Assembly: GCA_024256265.1 (NCBI GenBank)
Contig: JACGUK010000026.1
Location: forward strand, 1 to 22,343
Direction: 5' to 3'
Source of the DNA: an archaeon
GTDB lineage: Archaea > Thermoproteota > Nitrososphaeria > Nitrososphaerales > JACAEJ01
Length of the DNA: 22,343 nt
Shown here: positions 1-6,616 of the stretch, piece by piece
How the letters are laid out: each line of letters starts with the position of its first letter
Numbering within the stretch: the stretch's first letter is position 1
Made by a program: the position numbers and the translations under genes
Notes under the pieces: generated by a model
The model's database searches: none
What the model saw: only the letters and a program-made list of their open reading frames with translations
Told to the model about the DNA's origin: nothing

Positions 1-95
1 CGGATTACGCTGGCTTCTTTGGAAAGGATCCAATGTTCCTCAACTGGGTTAAAGACCTGTTTCTCTATTACTGGGACAAAGGAAAGCGAGCCTAG
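1..95 (+). CDS. C-terminal end of a probable archaeal transcription regulator (partial)
   Basis: An open frame enters from the left edge and ends at TAG (93-95). It gives about 30 residues, including GKDPMFLNWVKDLFLYYW. A final aromatic helix of the form DP-x-F-x-x-W-x-x-DLF-x-YYW is what I remember from the C-terminus of archaeal winged-helix regulators with a FilR1/DUF1724-like ligand domain. That assignment is by recollection from a short tail, with no DNA-binding domain in view. The upstream part of the gene lies outside the window. Confidence 0.45.
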   Translation, partial: DYAGFFGKDPMFLNWVKDLFLYYWDKGKRA

Positions 96-341
96 CGCAC
101 CTGCAGGTTCCGTACCTTGAACGATGCTGTTCTCTAGGGAGCCCATACCCAAAAAGGGTGGGGCCCAAACTATGCCCCGGATTTTTCTATGACAAAACCC
201 TCCGGCTCCCTCCGGGCAGAGGTCCGACTTCGCTTTCAGCTAAAGTTGGCAGCCCTTGAGAATCGGAGAATCAAAGGTCTTTATCCCACGCATGACCTTC
301 TCTCTGACCTTCCGTTCATGTCCTCCATGTTGTTGTTCAAG
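96..341. other. GC-rich, possibly structured non-coding stretch
   Basis: This stretch is clearly richer in G and C than the AT-rich surroundings, which in such genomes often marks a structured RNA. Visible pairings on the plus strand: GAAAGCGA (82-89, inside the end of the preceding gene) with TCGCTTTC (230-237); ACCT(GC) near 100 with (GC)AGAGGT near 217-224; and a compact GCCC-ACCC-AAAAA-GGGT-GGGC hairpin near 147-171. A direct repeat CCCTCCGG occurs twice near 198-215. I could not match it to RNase P RNA, SRP RNA or rRNA motifs. A 60-codon open frame at 189-371 has no family likeness and is probably spurious. Confidence 0.3.
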
Positions 342-614
342 TCACCGGCTCATCGAAGATGCCTGATGTGAATCGGTCTGTTTCTGGATATCATACGCAA
401 ATCCACTTACAACACTTAACAGAAGTAGTCCAAAAATAAAGGGAGCAAGAATTGTTGAAAAGTTCGAAATGTTCACACTGAAGAAATTCCCAAAGATTGC
501 ATTTTGAGGGTTGATTAAAGACGGTAAGAAGAAGACGATGAAAGGATAAGGTCATAACTTTGCCAAGAAGCGACCTACGTTACCAGAGAGATGCGCACGT
601 CCTAAATCTGTCAT
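342..614 (-). pseudogene. Small membrane protein gene interrupted by in-frame TGA
   Basis: From ATG (614-612) the frame reads MTDLGRAHLSGNVGRFLAKL, meets TGA at codon 21 (554-552), and then continues for 69 more residues to TGA at 344-342. The part after the stop is coherent. It has a hydrophobic start (PYPFIVFFLPSLI), a second membrane span (ILAPFIFGLLLLSVVSGF) and a polar tail. A Trp codon (TGG) one base from TGA would suit the membrane-interface position. A GAGTGAT sequence just before the ATG resembles a ribosome binding site. After the final TGA the frame stays open for about 33 more codons to TAG at 242-240. I do not recognise the family. A decayed gene is the simplest reading; readthrough or a base error are the alternatives. 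Confidence 0.5.
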
Positions 615-657
615 ATCACTCTAAGTTAGTAAAGTTGAATCATTTGAGGGCAAAAAG

Positions 658-742
658 TGCGGGAGATGGGATTTGAACCCATGAACCCCTAAGGGACAAG
701 GTTCTGAACCTTGCGCCTTTGACCAGACTTGGCTACCCCCGC
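658..742 (-). tRNA. tRNA-Leu (CAG)
   Basis: The minus strand folds as a class II tRNA. The acceptor GCGGGGG pairs with CTCCCGC (one G-U), followed by discriminator A. The anticodon stem is CAAGG/CCTTG around loop TTCAGAA, giving anticodon CAG. The long variable arm pairs CCC with GGG, and the T-arm is ATGGG-TTCAAAT-CCCAT. Discriminator A plus the CAG anticodon indicate leucine. CCA is not encoded; a short T-run follows the 3' end. No intron is visible. Confidence 0.93.
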
Positions 743-809
743 AAGAATTGTATGAATTATCTCCTATATCAAATTAAACTTAATTAATATGAGAAGATTA
801 AAAATGATA

Positions 810-910
810 GCCGGGGTAGCCAAGCCAGGTTAAGGCGACCGCCTCGAGTCTATTAGTAAAGTAAGCGGTTGTCCCTTGTGGACTCATGGGTTCAAATCCC
901 ATCCCCGGCG
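810..910 (+). tRNA. tRNA-Ser (CGA) with a 15-nt intron
   Basis: Acceptor GCCGGGG pairs with CCCCGGC, with discriminator G. The anticodon stem is ACCGC (838-842) with GCGGT (865-869). The stretch between is 22 nt rather than 7, so a 15-nt intron at 849-863, after position 37, is inferred, leaving loop CTCGAGA with anticodon CGA (845-847). The variable arm pairs GTCC with GGAC. The T-arm is ATGGG-TTCAAAT-CCCAT. Discriminator G and the long variable arm support serine over leucine. CCA is not encoded. The position 37/38 intron is the canonical archaeal site cut by the splicing endonuclease. Confidence 0.9.
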
Positions 911-930
911 CTTATAATAGTATTAATTTG

Positions 931-1002
931 ATATTTTTCATATAAGAATGATTGAATTTTTATTTTCACTTCATCAATGATTTCCAATATGAAAAATTTT
1001 TT
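931..1002 (-). repeat. Hairpin 3'-end repeat, copy 1 (downstream of phoU)
   Basis: Read on the minus strand, this begins directly after the phoU stop codon. It matches 10232-10304 at roughly 60 of 73 positions, including 24 identical bases at its start and a shared core GATGAAGTGAAAA. The ends can form a stem: ATTTTTCATAT pairs perfectly with ATATGAAAAAT (11 bp) around a loop of about 43 nt. It lies between the convergent 3' ends of phoU and tRNA-Ser. Confidence 0.75.
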
Positions 1003-1638
1003 TCATCTTCTAGGGGTGCTCTCGCCTATAACTATGTAGACTACTTTATCACCTATAGAGTTGGCATGGTCTGCTATTCTTTCAAGATACCTTAAGATCA
1101 AAGTTGCAGATATGGAGCATCTCAAATTGCCTCCTTTATTTTCGATGATTCTTTTTACATACTCTTTGTACATATTATCGATTTCATCATCCATCTTTGA
1201 GAGTGTTCTCGCCATCTCTACATCTCTTTTTATGAAGGCTTCTATACTCTTATATATCATGACCTTTACCTTATCCGCCATATTTATGATCGTTGAATGA
1301 TCACATTTTGATAAATCTCCAAACATGTATAACACAGTGGTTATATCATAGGCATAGCGACCAAAGCGAGACAATCCATAAGTTATCTCCATAGAAGATT
1401 TGATGAACCTAAGGTCCGATGCTACAGGTTGGTACCTTGCTATCAATTCGATAGCTAGCTCGCTTACTTCATCTTGAAGAAATCTGAGCGCTTCAGACCA
1501 CTTGAAGACTTCATCCCTAACATCTCTTCCTTCGGTGTATGCCTGGATCGCTGTGGCAACGGCTTTCTCCGATAACCCTGCCATGTCTAGAATCATGTTG
1601 GTAAGTTTATCCATTCCTAGATCTAATAGTCTTGCCAT
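1003..1638 (-). CDS. phoU: PhoU-family phosphate regulator
   Basis: A 211-residue, all-helical protein with the PhoU layout of two three-helix bundles. It contains VASDLRFIKSSMEI in the first half and LERIADHANSIGDKVVYIV near the C-terminus, both typical PhoU helices (the latter like ERI-x-DHA). In this family the protein restrains the Pst phosphate transporter, acting in the cytoplasm on PstB. pstB lies upstream on the same strand but 547 bp away, beyond a broken plus-strand gene. A TATA box about 25-40 bases before the ATG points to its own, probably leaderless, transcript. The stop is TGA, followed at once by a hairpin repeat shared with the RPA-like gene. Length is normal for the family. 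Confidence 0.9.
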   Translation of the reverse strand: MARLLDLGMDKLTNMILDMAGLSEKAVATAIQAYTEGRDVRDEVFKWSEALRFLQDEVSELAIELIARYQPVASDLRFIKSSMEITYGLSRFGRYAYDITTVLYMFGDLSKCDHSTIINMADKVKVMIYKSIEAFIKRDVEMARTLSKMDDEIDNMYKEYVKRIIENKGGNLRCSISATLILRYLERIADHANSIGDKVVYIVIGESTPRR

Positions 1639-1661
1639 AATAAATTAACCAAACCTTCCTG

Positions 1662-1678
1662 TTATATATTTTTAAAAA
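1662..1678 (-). promoter_or_regulatory. TATA box of phoU
   Basis: On the minus strand the sequence TTTTTAAAAATATATAA sits about 25-40 bases upstream of the phoU ATG (1638). That is the archaeal TATA-to-start spacing of a leaderless or nearly leaderless transcript. Confidence 0.5.
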
Positions 1679-1769
1679 GCCAAACTGTCTATTTAAGTTT
1701 AGCCAGATGAATTAAACGCATTAATGGAGATTGCGAAAAGGAAGACGATAGGGATTGGCTGAACATTTT

Positions 1770-2174
1770 ATGCCAGAAATTATAAATGAGACTGAAAGAT
1801 TAGACGAAGAAATGAAAACAAAGTTATCATAGAATTGGGAAAAACTTGCTGATTGGTGGCAAGCTGAAGGAACTTTAGGTATTTGGGCGAGGGAAGACGG
1901 CTATGATAGAGAGTTTTCCATTACACAAACAAATGAACCAGAATTTCTAAGGTCGATATGTGATTTTCTTAAGAAGCAAGGCATATCTTGTATTGAAACT
2001 AAGAATTCAGCGGTAGTAAATGCAAGAGATGATATAAGAAAGATCATTGATAATATCAAGCCTTATGTTATACTTGAAAAGAGAAAAAGGAACATAGAGG
2101 ATTATGAGCGAAAGGACGAAGTTGTAAGGAAATACCGATATAGAAGAGGAATAACAGAACCAGCTTTACTATGA
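1770..2174 (+). pseudogene. LAGLIDADG-type endonuclease-like gene with in-frame TAG
   Basis: From ATG at 1770 the frame reads MPEIINETERLDEEMKTKLS, hits TAG at codon 21 (1830-1832), then runs 113 codons to TGA at 2172-2174. After the stop comes LADWWQAEGTLGIW, which fits a single LAGLIDADG helix. The acidic residue at position eight is Glu; the sixth is Gln. It is followed by an FSITQTNEPEF strand and a basic tail with INDIK-like KIIDNIKPYVILEKRK, all usual for compact LAGLIDADG domains. No start codon follows the TAG before the motif, so translation needs readthrough, or the gene is dead. It lies opposite in strand between pstB and phoU, as if inserted. The motif resembles the C-terminal domain encoded at 15136-16200. 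Confidence 0.6.
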
Positions 2175-2185
2175 TTTTAAAAGAA

Positions 2186-2953
2186 TTAACCGAATCTCCC
2201 CGTAATGTATCTCTCGGTCAGCTCTTTCTCTGGGTATTTGAATATTCTAGCAGTTTCTCCGTACTCTATTATCTCTCCTAGATACATGAACGCTGTAAAG
2301 TCTGAGACTCTGGCAGCTTGTTGCATGTTATGAGTTACTACTACTATGGTGTAATTTTCTTTAAGATTAACGATCAATTCTTCTATCTTTGAAGTTGCAT
2401 TTGGATCAAGGGCTGAGCATGGTTCGTCCAGTAAAATGACTTCTGGTTCTACTGCTAATGCTCTTGCTATACATAATCTCTGCTGCTGTCCACCAGATAG
2501 ACTTGCCCCTGATTCGTTCAATCTATCCTTGACTTCATCCAAAAGTGTAACCATCATTAAGCTTCTCTCAACCATTTCACGTATCTTCTTCTTATCTTTA
2601 ACACCGTTTAGTGTTAAACCAGTTGCTACGTTATCAAAGATAGACATAGTAGGGAATGGGTTAGGCTTCTGGAAGACCATCCCTACCCTTCTCCTAATAT
2701 CAACAGGATCGACGAAGTCTGCATAGATATCTTCTCCATCTAAGAGTACCTTACCAGATAATCTTGCTCCAGGGACAAGCTCATGCATCCTGTTAAAGCA
2801 TCTAATGAGAGTTGATTTACCACAACCTGATGGTCCTATCACAGCCGTTACTTGATTGCTCTTTATTCTTAGTGATACGTTTTTGACTACATGCTTCTCA
2901 TCATACCAAGCGTCCAAACCTTTCGATTCGATCTTATCTATCAAAATACCCAC
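2186..2953 (-). CDS. pstB: Phosphate ABC transporter ATP-binding protein PstB
   Basis: A 255-residue ABC ATPase that powers phosphate import by the PstSCAB complex at the inner face of the membrane. Seen in order: Walker [10 protein letters not shown] (about 40-48), Q-loop [17 protein letters not shown] (about 93-109), signature LSGGQQQR (about 153-160), Walker [14 protein letters not shown] and the H-loop [16 protein letters not shown]. The KPNPFP segment after the Q-loop is typical of PstB rather than other ABC families. Start is GTG, preceded by GACAG. The genes for the binding protein and permeases (pstS, pstC, pstA) are not in the window; nth lies directly upstream on the same strand instead. 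A TATA box about 60 bases upstream suggests its own transcript. Confidence 0.95.
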   Translation of the reverse strand: MGILIDKIESKGLDAWYDEKHVVKNVSLRIKSNQVTAVIGPSGCGKSTLIRCFNRMHELVPGARLSGKVLLDGEDIYADFVDPVDIRRRVGMVFQKPNPFPTMSIFDNVATGLTLNGVKDKKKIREMVERSLMMVTLLDEVKDRLNESGASLSGGQQQRLCIARALAVEPEVILLDEPCSALDPNATSKIEELIVNLKENYTIVVVTHNMQQAARVSDFTAFMYLGEIIEYGETARIFKYPEKELTERYITGRFG

Positions 2954-3009
2954 CTGTCAAAAAGTCAGTGATAAGGGCATGCCCCCTATTAGAAGTAGTT
3001 TGATCAATT

Positions 3010-3024
3010 GCATATATAATTTTG
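3010..3024 (-). promoter_or_regulatory. Probable TATA box of pstB
   Basis: The minus strand reads GGCAAAATTATATATGC in the 126-bp gap between nth and pstB, about 57-70 bases before the pstB GTG. This would give a short 5' leader. The call rests on sequence resemblance only. Confidence 0.4.
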
Positions 3025-3079
3025 CCAACCGAAAAAGTAGCCCATTAAGCATAAGGAAATACATGATAAAAACCAAAAT

Positions 3080-3757
3080 TCATCCTTCTTTTTCATAAAT
3101 TCTCTTACCAAATTCTTGATACCATTTACAATAACTTCTGAGTCTGCATGCATTACATCTTGGTATAATAGGTCTACAGATTTTTTGACCGAATCTCACA
3201 AATAGCTCATTTATATCTATCCAATACTTCTTATCAACTTTCTTCATCAACTCGAATTCGGTTTCTTCAGGTGTTTTTGTATTAACCAATCCTAACCTAT
3301 TTACAATTCTATGAACGTGAGTATCAACAGGAATTGCTTCTTTACCAAAACCATACACTAATACACAGTTCGCTGTTTTTCTACCAACAGATGGTAATGA
3401 TAGCAATTTTTCAAGATCATCAGGCACCTTTCCATTATATCGATCTATTATTATCTTCGAAACTTCTTTTATCCTTCCCGCCTTTACACGATGGAAACCT
3501 GCTGGTTTGATTAATTCTTGTATTGTATTCTCATCGCCTTCTGCAATTTCTTTTACATCTTTATAGGTTGAGAATAATTGCTGGAAAGCTCTGCTCGTAT
3601 TCTCATCCCTTGTCCTATGGGATAATATAGTTGCTATCAAGACTTTAAAGGGATCGCTTCTTCTGCTCTTGCTTATCTCCCCTAAAGCAGTTTCGCTCCC
3701 TAGCATATCTTGAAGCATCTTTCTTATTTCCTTGATCAAAAAGCCTATTTCCATCAT
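3080..3757 (-). CDS. nth: Endonuclease III (DNA glycosylase/AP lyase)
   Basis: A 225-residue protein of the HhH-GPD superfamily that removes oxidised pyrimidines from DNA and cleaves the abasic site. The helix-hairpin-helix [16 protein letters not shown] carries the catalytic Lys (about 127), and [14 protein letters not shown] the catalytic Asp (about 145). The C-terminus has the [4Fe-4S] ligands C-x6-C-x2-C-x5-C (from [17 protein letters not shown]). [12 protein letters not shown] near residue 45 is the usual first conserved block. Length agrees with the family. Two Met codons start the frame. It runs on the same strand as pstB, 126 bp upstream of it, and is divergent from purN. Confidence 0.95.
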   Translation of the reverse strand: MMEIGFLIKEIRKMLQDMLGSETALGEISKSRRSDPFKVLIATILSHRTRDENTSRAFQQLFSTYKDVKEIAEGDENTIQELIKPAGFHRVKAGRIKEVSKIIIDRYNGKVPDDLEKLLSLPSVGRKTANCVLVYGFGKEAIPVDTHVHRIVNRLGLVNTKTPEETEFELMKKVDKKYWIDINELFVRFGQKICRPIIPRCNACRLRSYCKWYQEFGKRIYEKEG

Positions 3758-3814
3758 CTGATCATTATCAGTAGAGATTAATTTCTCTTTATCTTGGATT
3801 TACGTATCGAGAAA

Positions 3815-3851
3815 CTTTTAAAATAGTTTTAAATGAAAAAATTATATTAAT
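3815..3851 (+). promoter_or_regulatory. Possible purN-folD promoter
   Basis: Two TATA-like boxes lie in the 112-bp gap between nth and purN: CTTTTAAAATAG (3815-3826) and AATTATATTAAT (3840-3851). The second is about 20-30 bases before the TTG start, which would give a leaderless message; the first would leave a short leader. I cannot tell which is used. Confidence 0.3.
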
Positions 3852-3869
3852 AAAATAGGTAGACTAGAT

Positions 3870-4586
3870 TTGAAAAAATTCACTTTAGGAGTATTGGCGT
3901 CTGGCAGGGGTTCGAACTTTCAGTCTATAATCGACCATATAAGATTAGGAGTTTTAGAAAATGTAAGGATTGGCATCCTAGTTTGTAACAATAAAGATGC
4001 ATATGCATTGGAGATTGCAGAGCAAAATGGAATAGAGAGTAAGTTCATAGACCATAGGAACAAGGAGAGAGAAGTTTTCGATAAGGAAGTCGCAAATACG
4101 CTAAGAGATTATGGTGTAGATTTGGTAGTATTATCAGGTTTCATGAGAGTACTCAGCCCTTACTTCATAGACGAGTATAAGCATAAGATAATGAATATTC
4201 ATCCAGCCTTATTACCTTCATTCCTAGGCTTACATGCTCAAAGACAAGCCATAGACTATGGTGTTAAAGTATCTGGATGCACTATACATTATGTGGATAA
4301 AGGTGTGGATATAGGACCAATAATTCTACAACATGCAGTTCCAGTTAGAGAAGATGACACAGAAGAAACCCTCTCGGATAGAATATTGGTCTTTGAGCAT
4401 AGGCTTTACCCAAAGGCAATGCAATTGCACGCGGATGGCAGACTGAAGATAGAAGGGAGAAGGGTGAGAATAGATTATAGAGACGATTGGGAGGATGCAT
4501 GGGAGAAGAGGCAGAGAGTATATATCGAGTATCAGAAGGATGAATGGGAGAAAGAAGGCAAGCCTTTGGATAAGGTGTTGGGATGA
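3870..4586 (+). CDS. purN: Phosphoribosylglycinamide formyltransferase PurN
   Basis: A 238-residue enzyme transferring the formyl group of 10-formyl-tetrahydrofolate to GAR, the third step of purine synthesis. LASGRGSNFQSII near the N-terminus binds the GAR phosphate. MNIHPALLPSF gives the catalytic Asn (109) and His (111), and VDKGVDIGPI the catalytic Asp (147). The C-terminus is some 25 residues longer than bacterial PurN and very charged (DDWEDAWEKRQRVYIEYQKDEW). Start is TTG. The stop overlaps the folD start as ATGA, so the pair is translationally coupled. FolD makes the cofactor that PurN consumes, so the pairing is functionally sensible. Confidence 0.93.
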   Translation: MKKFTLGVLASGRGSNFQSIIDHIRLGVLENVRIGILVCNNKDAYALEIAEQNGIESKFIDHRNKEREVFDKEVANTLRDYGVDLVVLSGFMRVLSPYFIDEYKHKIMNIHPALLPSFLGLHAQRQAIDYGVKVSGCTIHYVDKGVDIGPIILQHAVPVREDDTEETLSDRILVFEHRLYPKAMQLHADGRLKIEGRRVRIDYRDDWEDAWEKRQRVYIEYQKDEWEKEGKPLDKVLG

Positions 4587-5482
4587 CAGCAGTAATAATG
4601 GATGGGAGAAAACTTTCTGAGGAGATCAAGAGCAACATAAGAGATGAAGTAGATTTATTCAAAAAGGATGGCATAGAACCTTGCTTGGCAACAATTTTAG
4701 TGGGCGAGGATCCAGCATCTAAGATCTATCTAAATATAAAGCATAAGAATTGTGAAGAAGTTGGGATAAAATCGAAGAACTATCAACTTTCTGAGGATAT
4801 AGAAGAAGATAGATTGATAGAGTTCATCAAAGAATTGAATAAAGATGAGAGCATTCATGGAATTCTGTTGCAATTGCCTCTTCCACAGCGAATAGATGAG
4901 CATAAAGTCATATCTGCTACATCTCCAGAGAAGGATGTTGACGGTCTTCATCCAGTAAATATGGGCAAATTGCTAAGGGGAGAATCTTGTATAATACCCT
5001 GTACTCCTTATGGTATTCAAAAATTGTTAATGAAAAGTGGCTATGATCCTGAAGGCAAACATGTAGTGATATGTGGCAGAAGTAATCTGGTAGGAAAACC
5101 ATTGGCAGCTTTATTGATGCAGAAAAAAGAAGGAGCTAACGCCACAGTAACCATATGCCATACTGGAACCAAAAATATGAGTTCTTTTACTAAACAGGCA
5201 GACATTTTAGTAGTAGCAATGGGCAGCCCTAAGGTGATCACAGTTGATATGATAAAAAAAGGAGCTATAGTAATCGATGTTGGTATCAATAAGATACCAG
5301 ATGCTACCACAAAGAGTGGCTATCGTTTAGTCGGCGACACCGATTTTGAAAAAATAAAGGAGAAAGCAGAAGCAATAACCCCAGTTCCAGGTGGGGTTGG
5401 CCCAATGACTGTTGCAATGCTTCTATACAACACTTTAATAGCTACCAGCAAGCAAACAAAACATGAGCTTAAGTACATATAA
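4583..5482 (+). CDS. folD: Bifunctional methylene-THF dehydrogenase/cyclohydrolase FolD
   Basis: A 299-residue cytoplasmic enzyme interconverting 5,10-methylene-, methenyl- and 10-formyl-tetrahydrofolate. Motifs in order: KIYLNIKHKNCEEVGI with the active-site Tyr and Lys; GILLQLPLPQRID; DVDGLHPVNMGKLLRG; the nucleotide-binding VVICGRSNLVGKPLAALLM; and TPVPGGVGPMTVAMLLYNTL at the C-terminus. Length is normal. The ATG lies inside the last codons of purN (ATGA overlap), so both come from one message. The product 10-formyl-THF is the PurN substrate. Confidence 0.95.
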   Translation: MTAVIMDGRKLSEEIKSNIRDEVDLFKKDGIEPCLATILVGEDPASKIYLNIKHKNCEEVGIKSKNYQLSEDIEEDRLIEFIKELNKDESIHGILLQLPLPQRIDEHKVISATSPEKDVDGLHPVNMGKLLRGESCIIPCTPYGIQKLLMKSGYDPEGKHVVICGRSNLVGKPLAALLMQKKEGANATVTICHTGTKNMSSFTKQADILVVAMGSPKVITVDMIKKGAIVIDVGINKIPDATTKSGYRLVGDTDFEKIKEKAEAITPVPGGVGPMTVAMLLYNTLIATSKQTKHELKYI

Positions 5483-5600
5483 AGAGGCTATCTGAGCATG
5501 AATAGAATTCAATACTCTTAAGAACATCATAATACATTATAAATACGAAAATAAACCGATAATCTAATAAGTTGAGAAATCAAAATTATTCAGAATAGTT

Positions 5601-6611
5601 ATGATCAGGGCTATTCATTGTGCAGGCGTGACTCAAGATGGATCGAAGATAAGACTTTCAACTCAAAATTTGAATGAAGCTTTATCATGTACTGATAAGT
5701 GTAAATTGACTTGGCTAGATTTCGTTGTAAGCGATGTATCTTTAGGTGCTGAAGAAGTTGTAAAAGGACTTAAACTTAGTTTAGAGCCATCAGCGATCTT
5801 CTCAGGCTATCTGTCTAATTATGAGGATAAAGGAGATACTATAGGTCTTATGATGCCAGTGGTAAGATTTGAAGAGAGAAAGGTAACTACGATTCCTTTC
5901 TTAATTTACGTTAAGCAAAATCTATTGGTAACTATTCATGATGAGTATGCAGAGCATCTACTGAAGCTCTCTCAATATGCAGATTCCTTTCTTAAGAAGC
6001 TTCCAATGATGAATGAGGAATGGGCTGAAAGGCAGACCCTTCTATTGGCAAGGATTATAGATGAGGTTAATGAACATAACTTCAAGGTACTAGGCTCTAT
6101 GGTAGAAAGGTCTGAGTTGATGGAAATGACGTTAAGGACTTCACCCCCGCGTGAAATTAGCACTGAAATGTTCGAGATAAGAAGATCGATAGTTACATTC
6201 CTGAATATTGCATGGGCTACTCATGATGTAGTGCATTCCTTAAGATATGGTGATGCGGAAATGGTTTCAGATAGGGAAGAGATTTTGGCAAAATTCAACC
6301 TAGTCCTTGCAGATTTAGAAAGGCAGATATCACTTGCAGGGAATATACTTGAGGTACTATCAGCCAACGTTAGCGTCCTTCAAACAGATATAACGAATAA
6401 GATGACTACATTACTGCTCTGGTTAACGATCATAGGAACAGCTATTCTTGTACCTAACACTCTAGCAACGATTTATGGTATTCCTTTTCTTATGGAGGAA
6501 CATTGGAGGTGGATAGTAACTTCACTTCTCTTAGTTACCGTCATATCTACGTTTGCAGTCTATTTGTATGTAAAGCAATGGTGGAAAAAGCCTACGAGTA
6601 AGACTAGTTAA
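5601..6611 (+). CDS. CorA-like divalent-cation transporter with altered GMN motif
   Basis: A 336-residue protein with CorA architecture. A soluble alpha/beta N-domain includes PFLIYVKQNLLVTIHDE and long helices. Two C-terminal membrane spans follow (about 268-293 and 304-325), with a basic tail. In CorA channels the first span ends in YGMNF, which forms the Mg2+ selectivity filter. Here the equivalent is YGIPF, so Met-Asn is replaced by Ile-Pro. The loop after it (MEEHW) is acidic, as usual. The fold and position in the membrane are well supported; cation selectivity is not. It starts at ATG, 118 bp after folD, and is convergent with DUF2070, with only 5 bp between the two. Confidence 0.8.
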   Translation: MIRAIHCAGVTQDGSKIRLSTQNLNEALSCTDKCKLTWLDFVVSDVSLGAEEVVKGLKLSLEPSAIFSGYLSNYEDKGDTIGLMMPVVRFEERKVTTIPFLIYVKQNLLVTIHDEYAEHLLKLSQYADSFLKKLPMMNEEWAERQTLLLARIIDEVNEHNFKVLGSMVERSELMEMTLRTSPPREISTEMFEIRRSIVTFLNIAWATHDVVHSLRYGDAEMVSDREEILAKFNLVLADLERQISLAGNILEVLSANVSVLQTDITNKMTTLLLWLTIIGTAILVPNTLATIYGIPFLMEEHWRWIVTSLLLVTVISTFAVYLYVKQWWKKPTSKTS

Positions 6612-6616
6612 GTTAG

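Noticed and set aside
96..341. RNase P RNA or SRP RNA
   Set aside because: I looked on both strands for conserved blocks (such as GAGGAAA-type, ACAGAA-CCGGCUUA, or the SRP GGAAGGGAGCA loop) and found no convincing match.
189..371. 60-codon plus-strand open frame in the GC-rich stretch
   Set aside because: No family resemblance; it overlaps the minus-strand membrane-protein frame and a self-pairing region, and GC-rich DNA yields chance frames.
1830..1832. Pyrrolysine encoded by the in-frame TAG
   Set aside because: TAG ends several intact genes in the window (CorA-like, DUF2070, Lhr, cas2), and no pyl genes or methylamine methyltransferases are seen.
3021..3079. Readthrough extension of nth after its TGA
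   Set aside because: The frame stays open for about 40 codons in AT-rich DNA but resembles nothing, and the Fe-S motif already closes the normal length.
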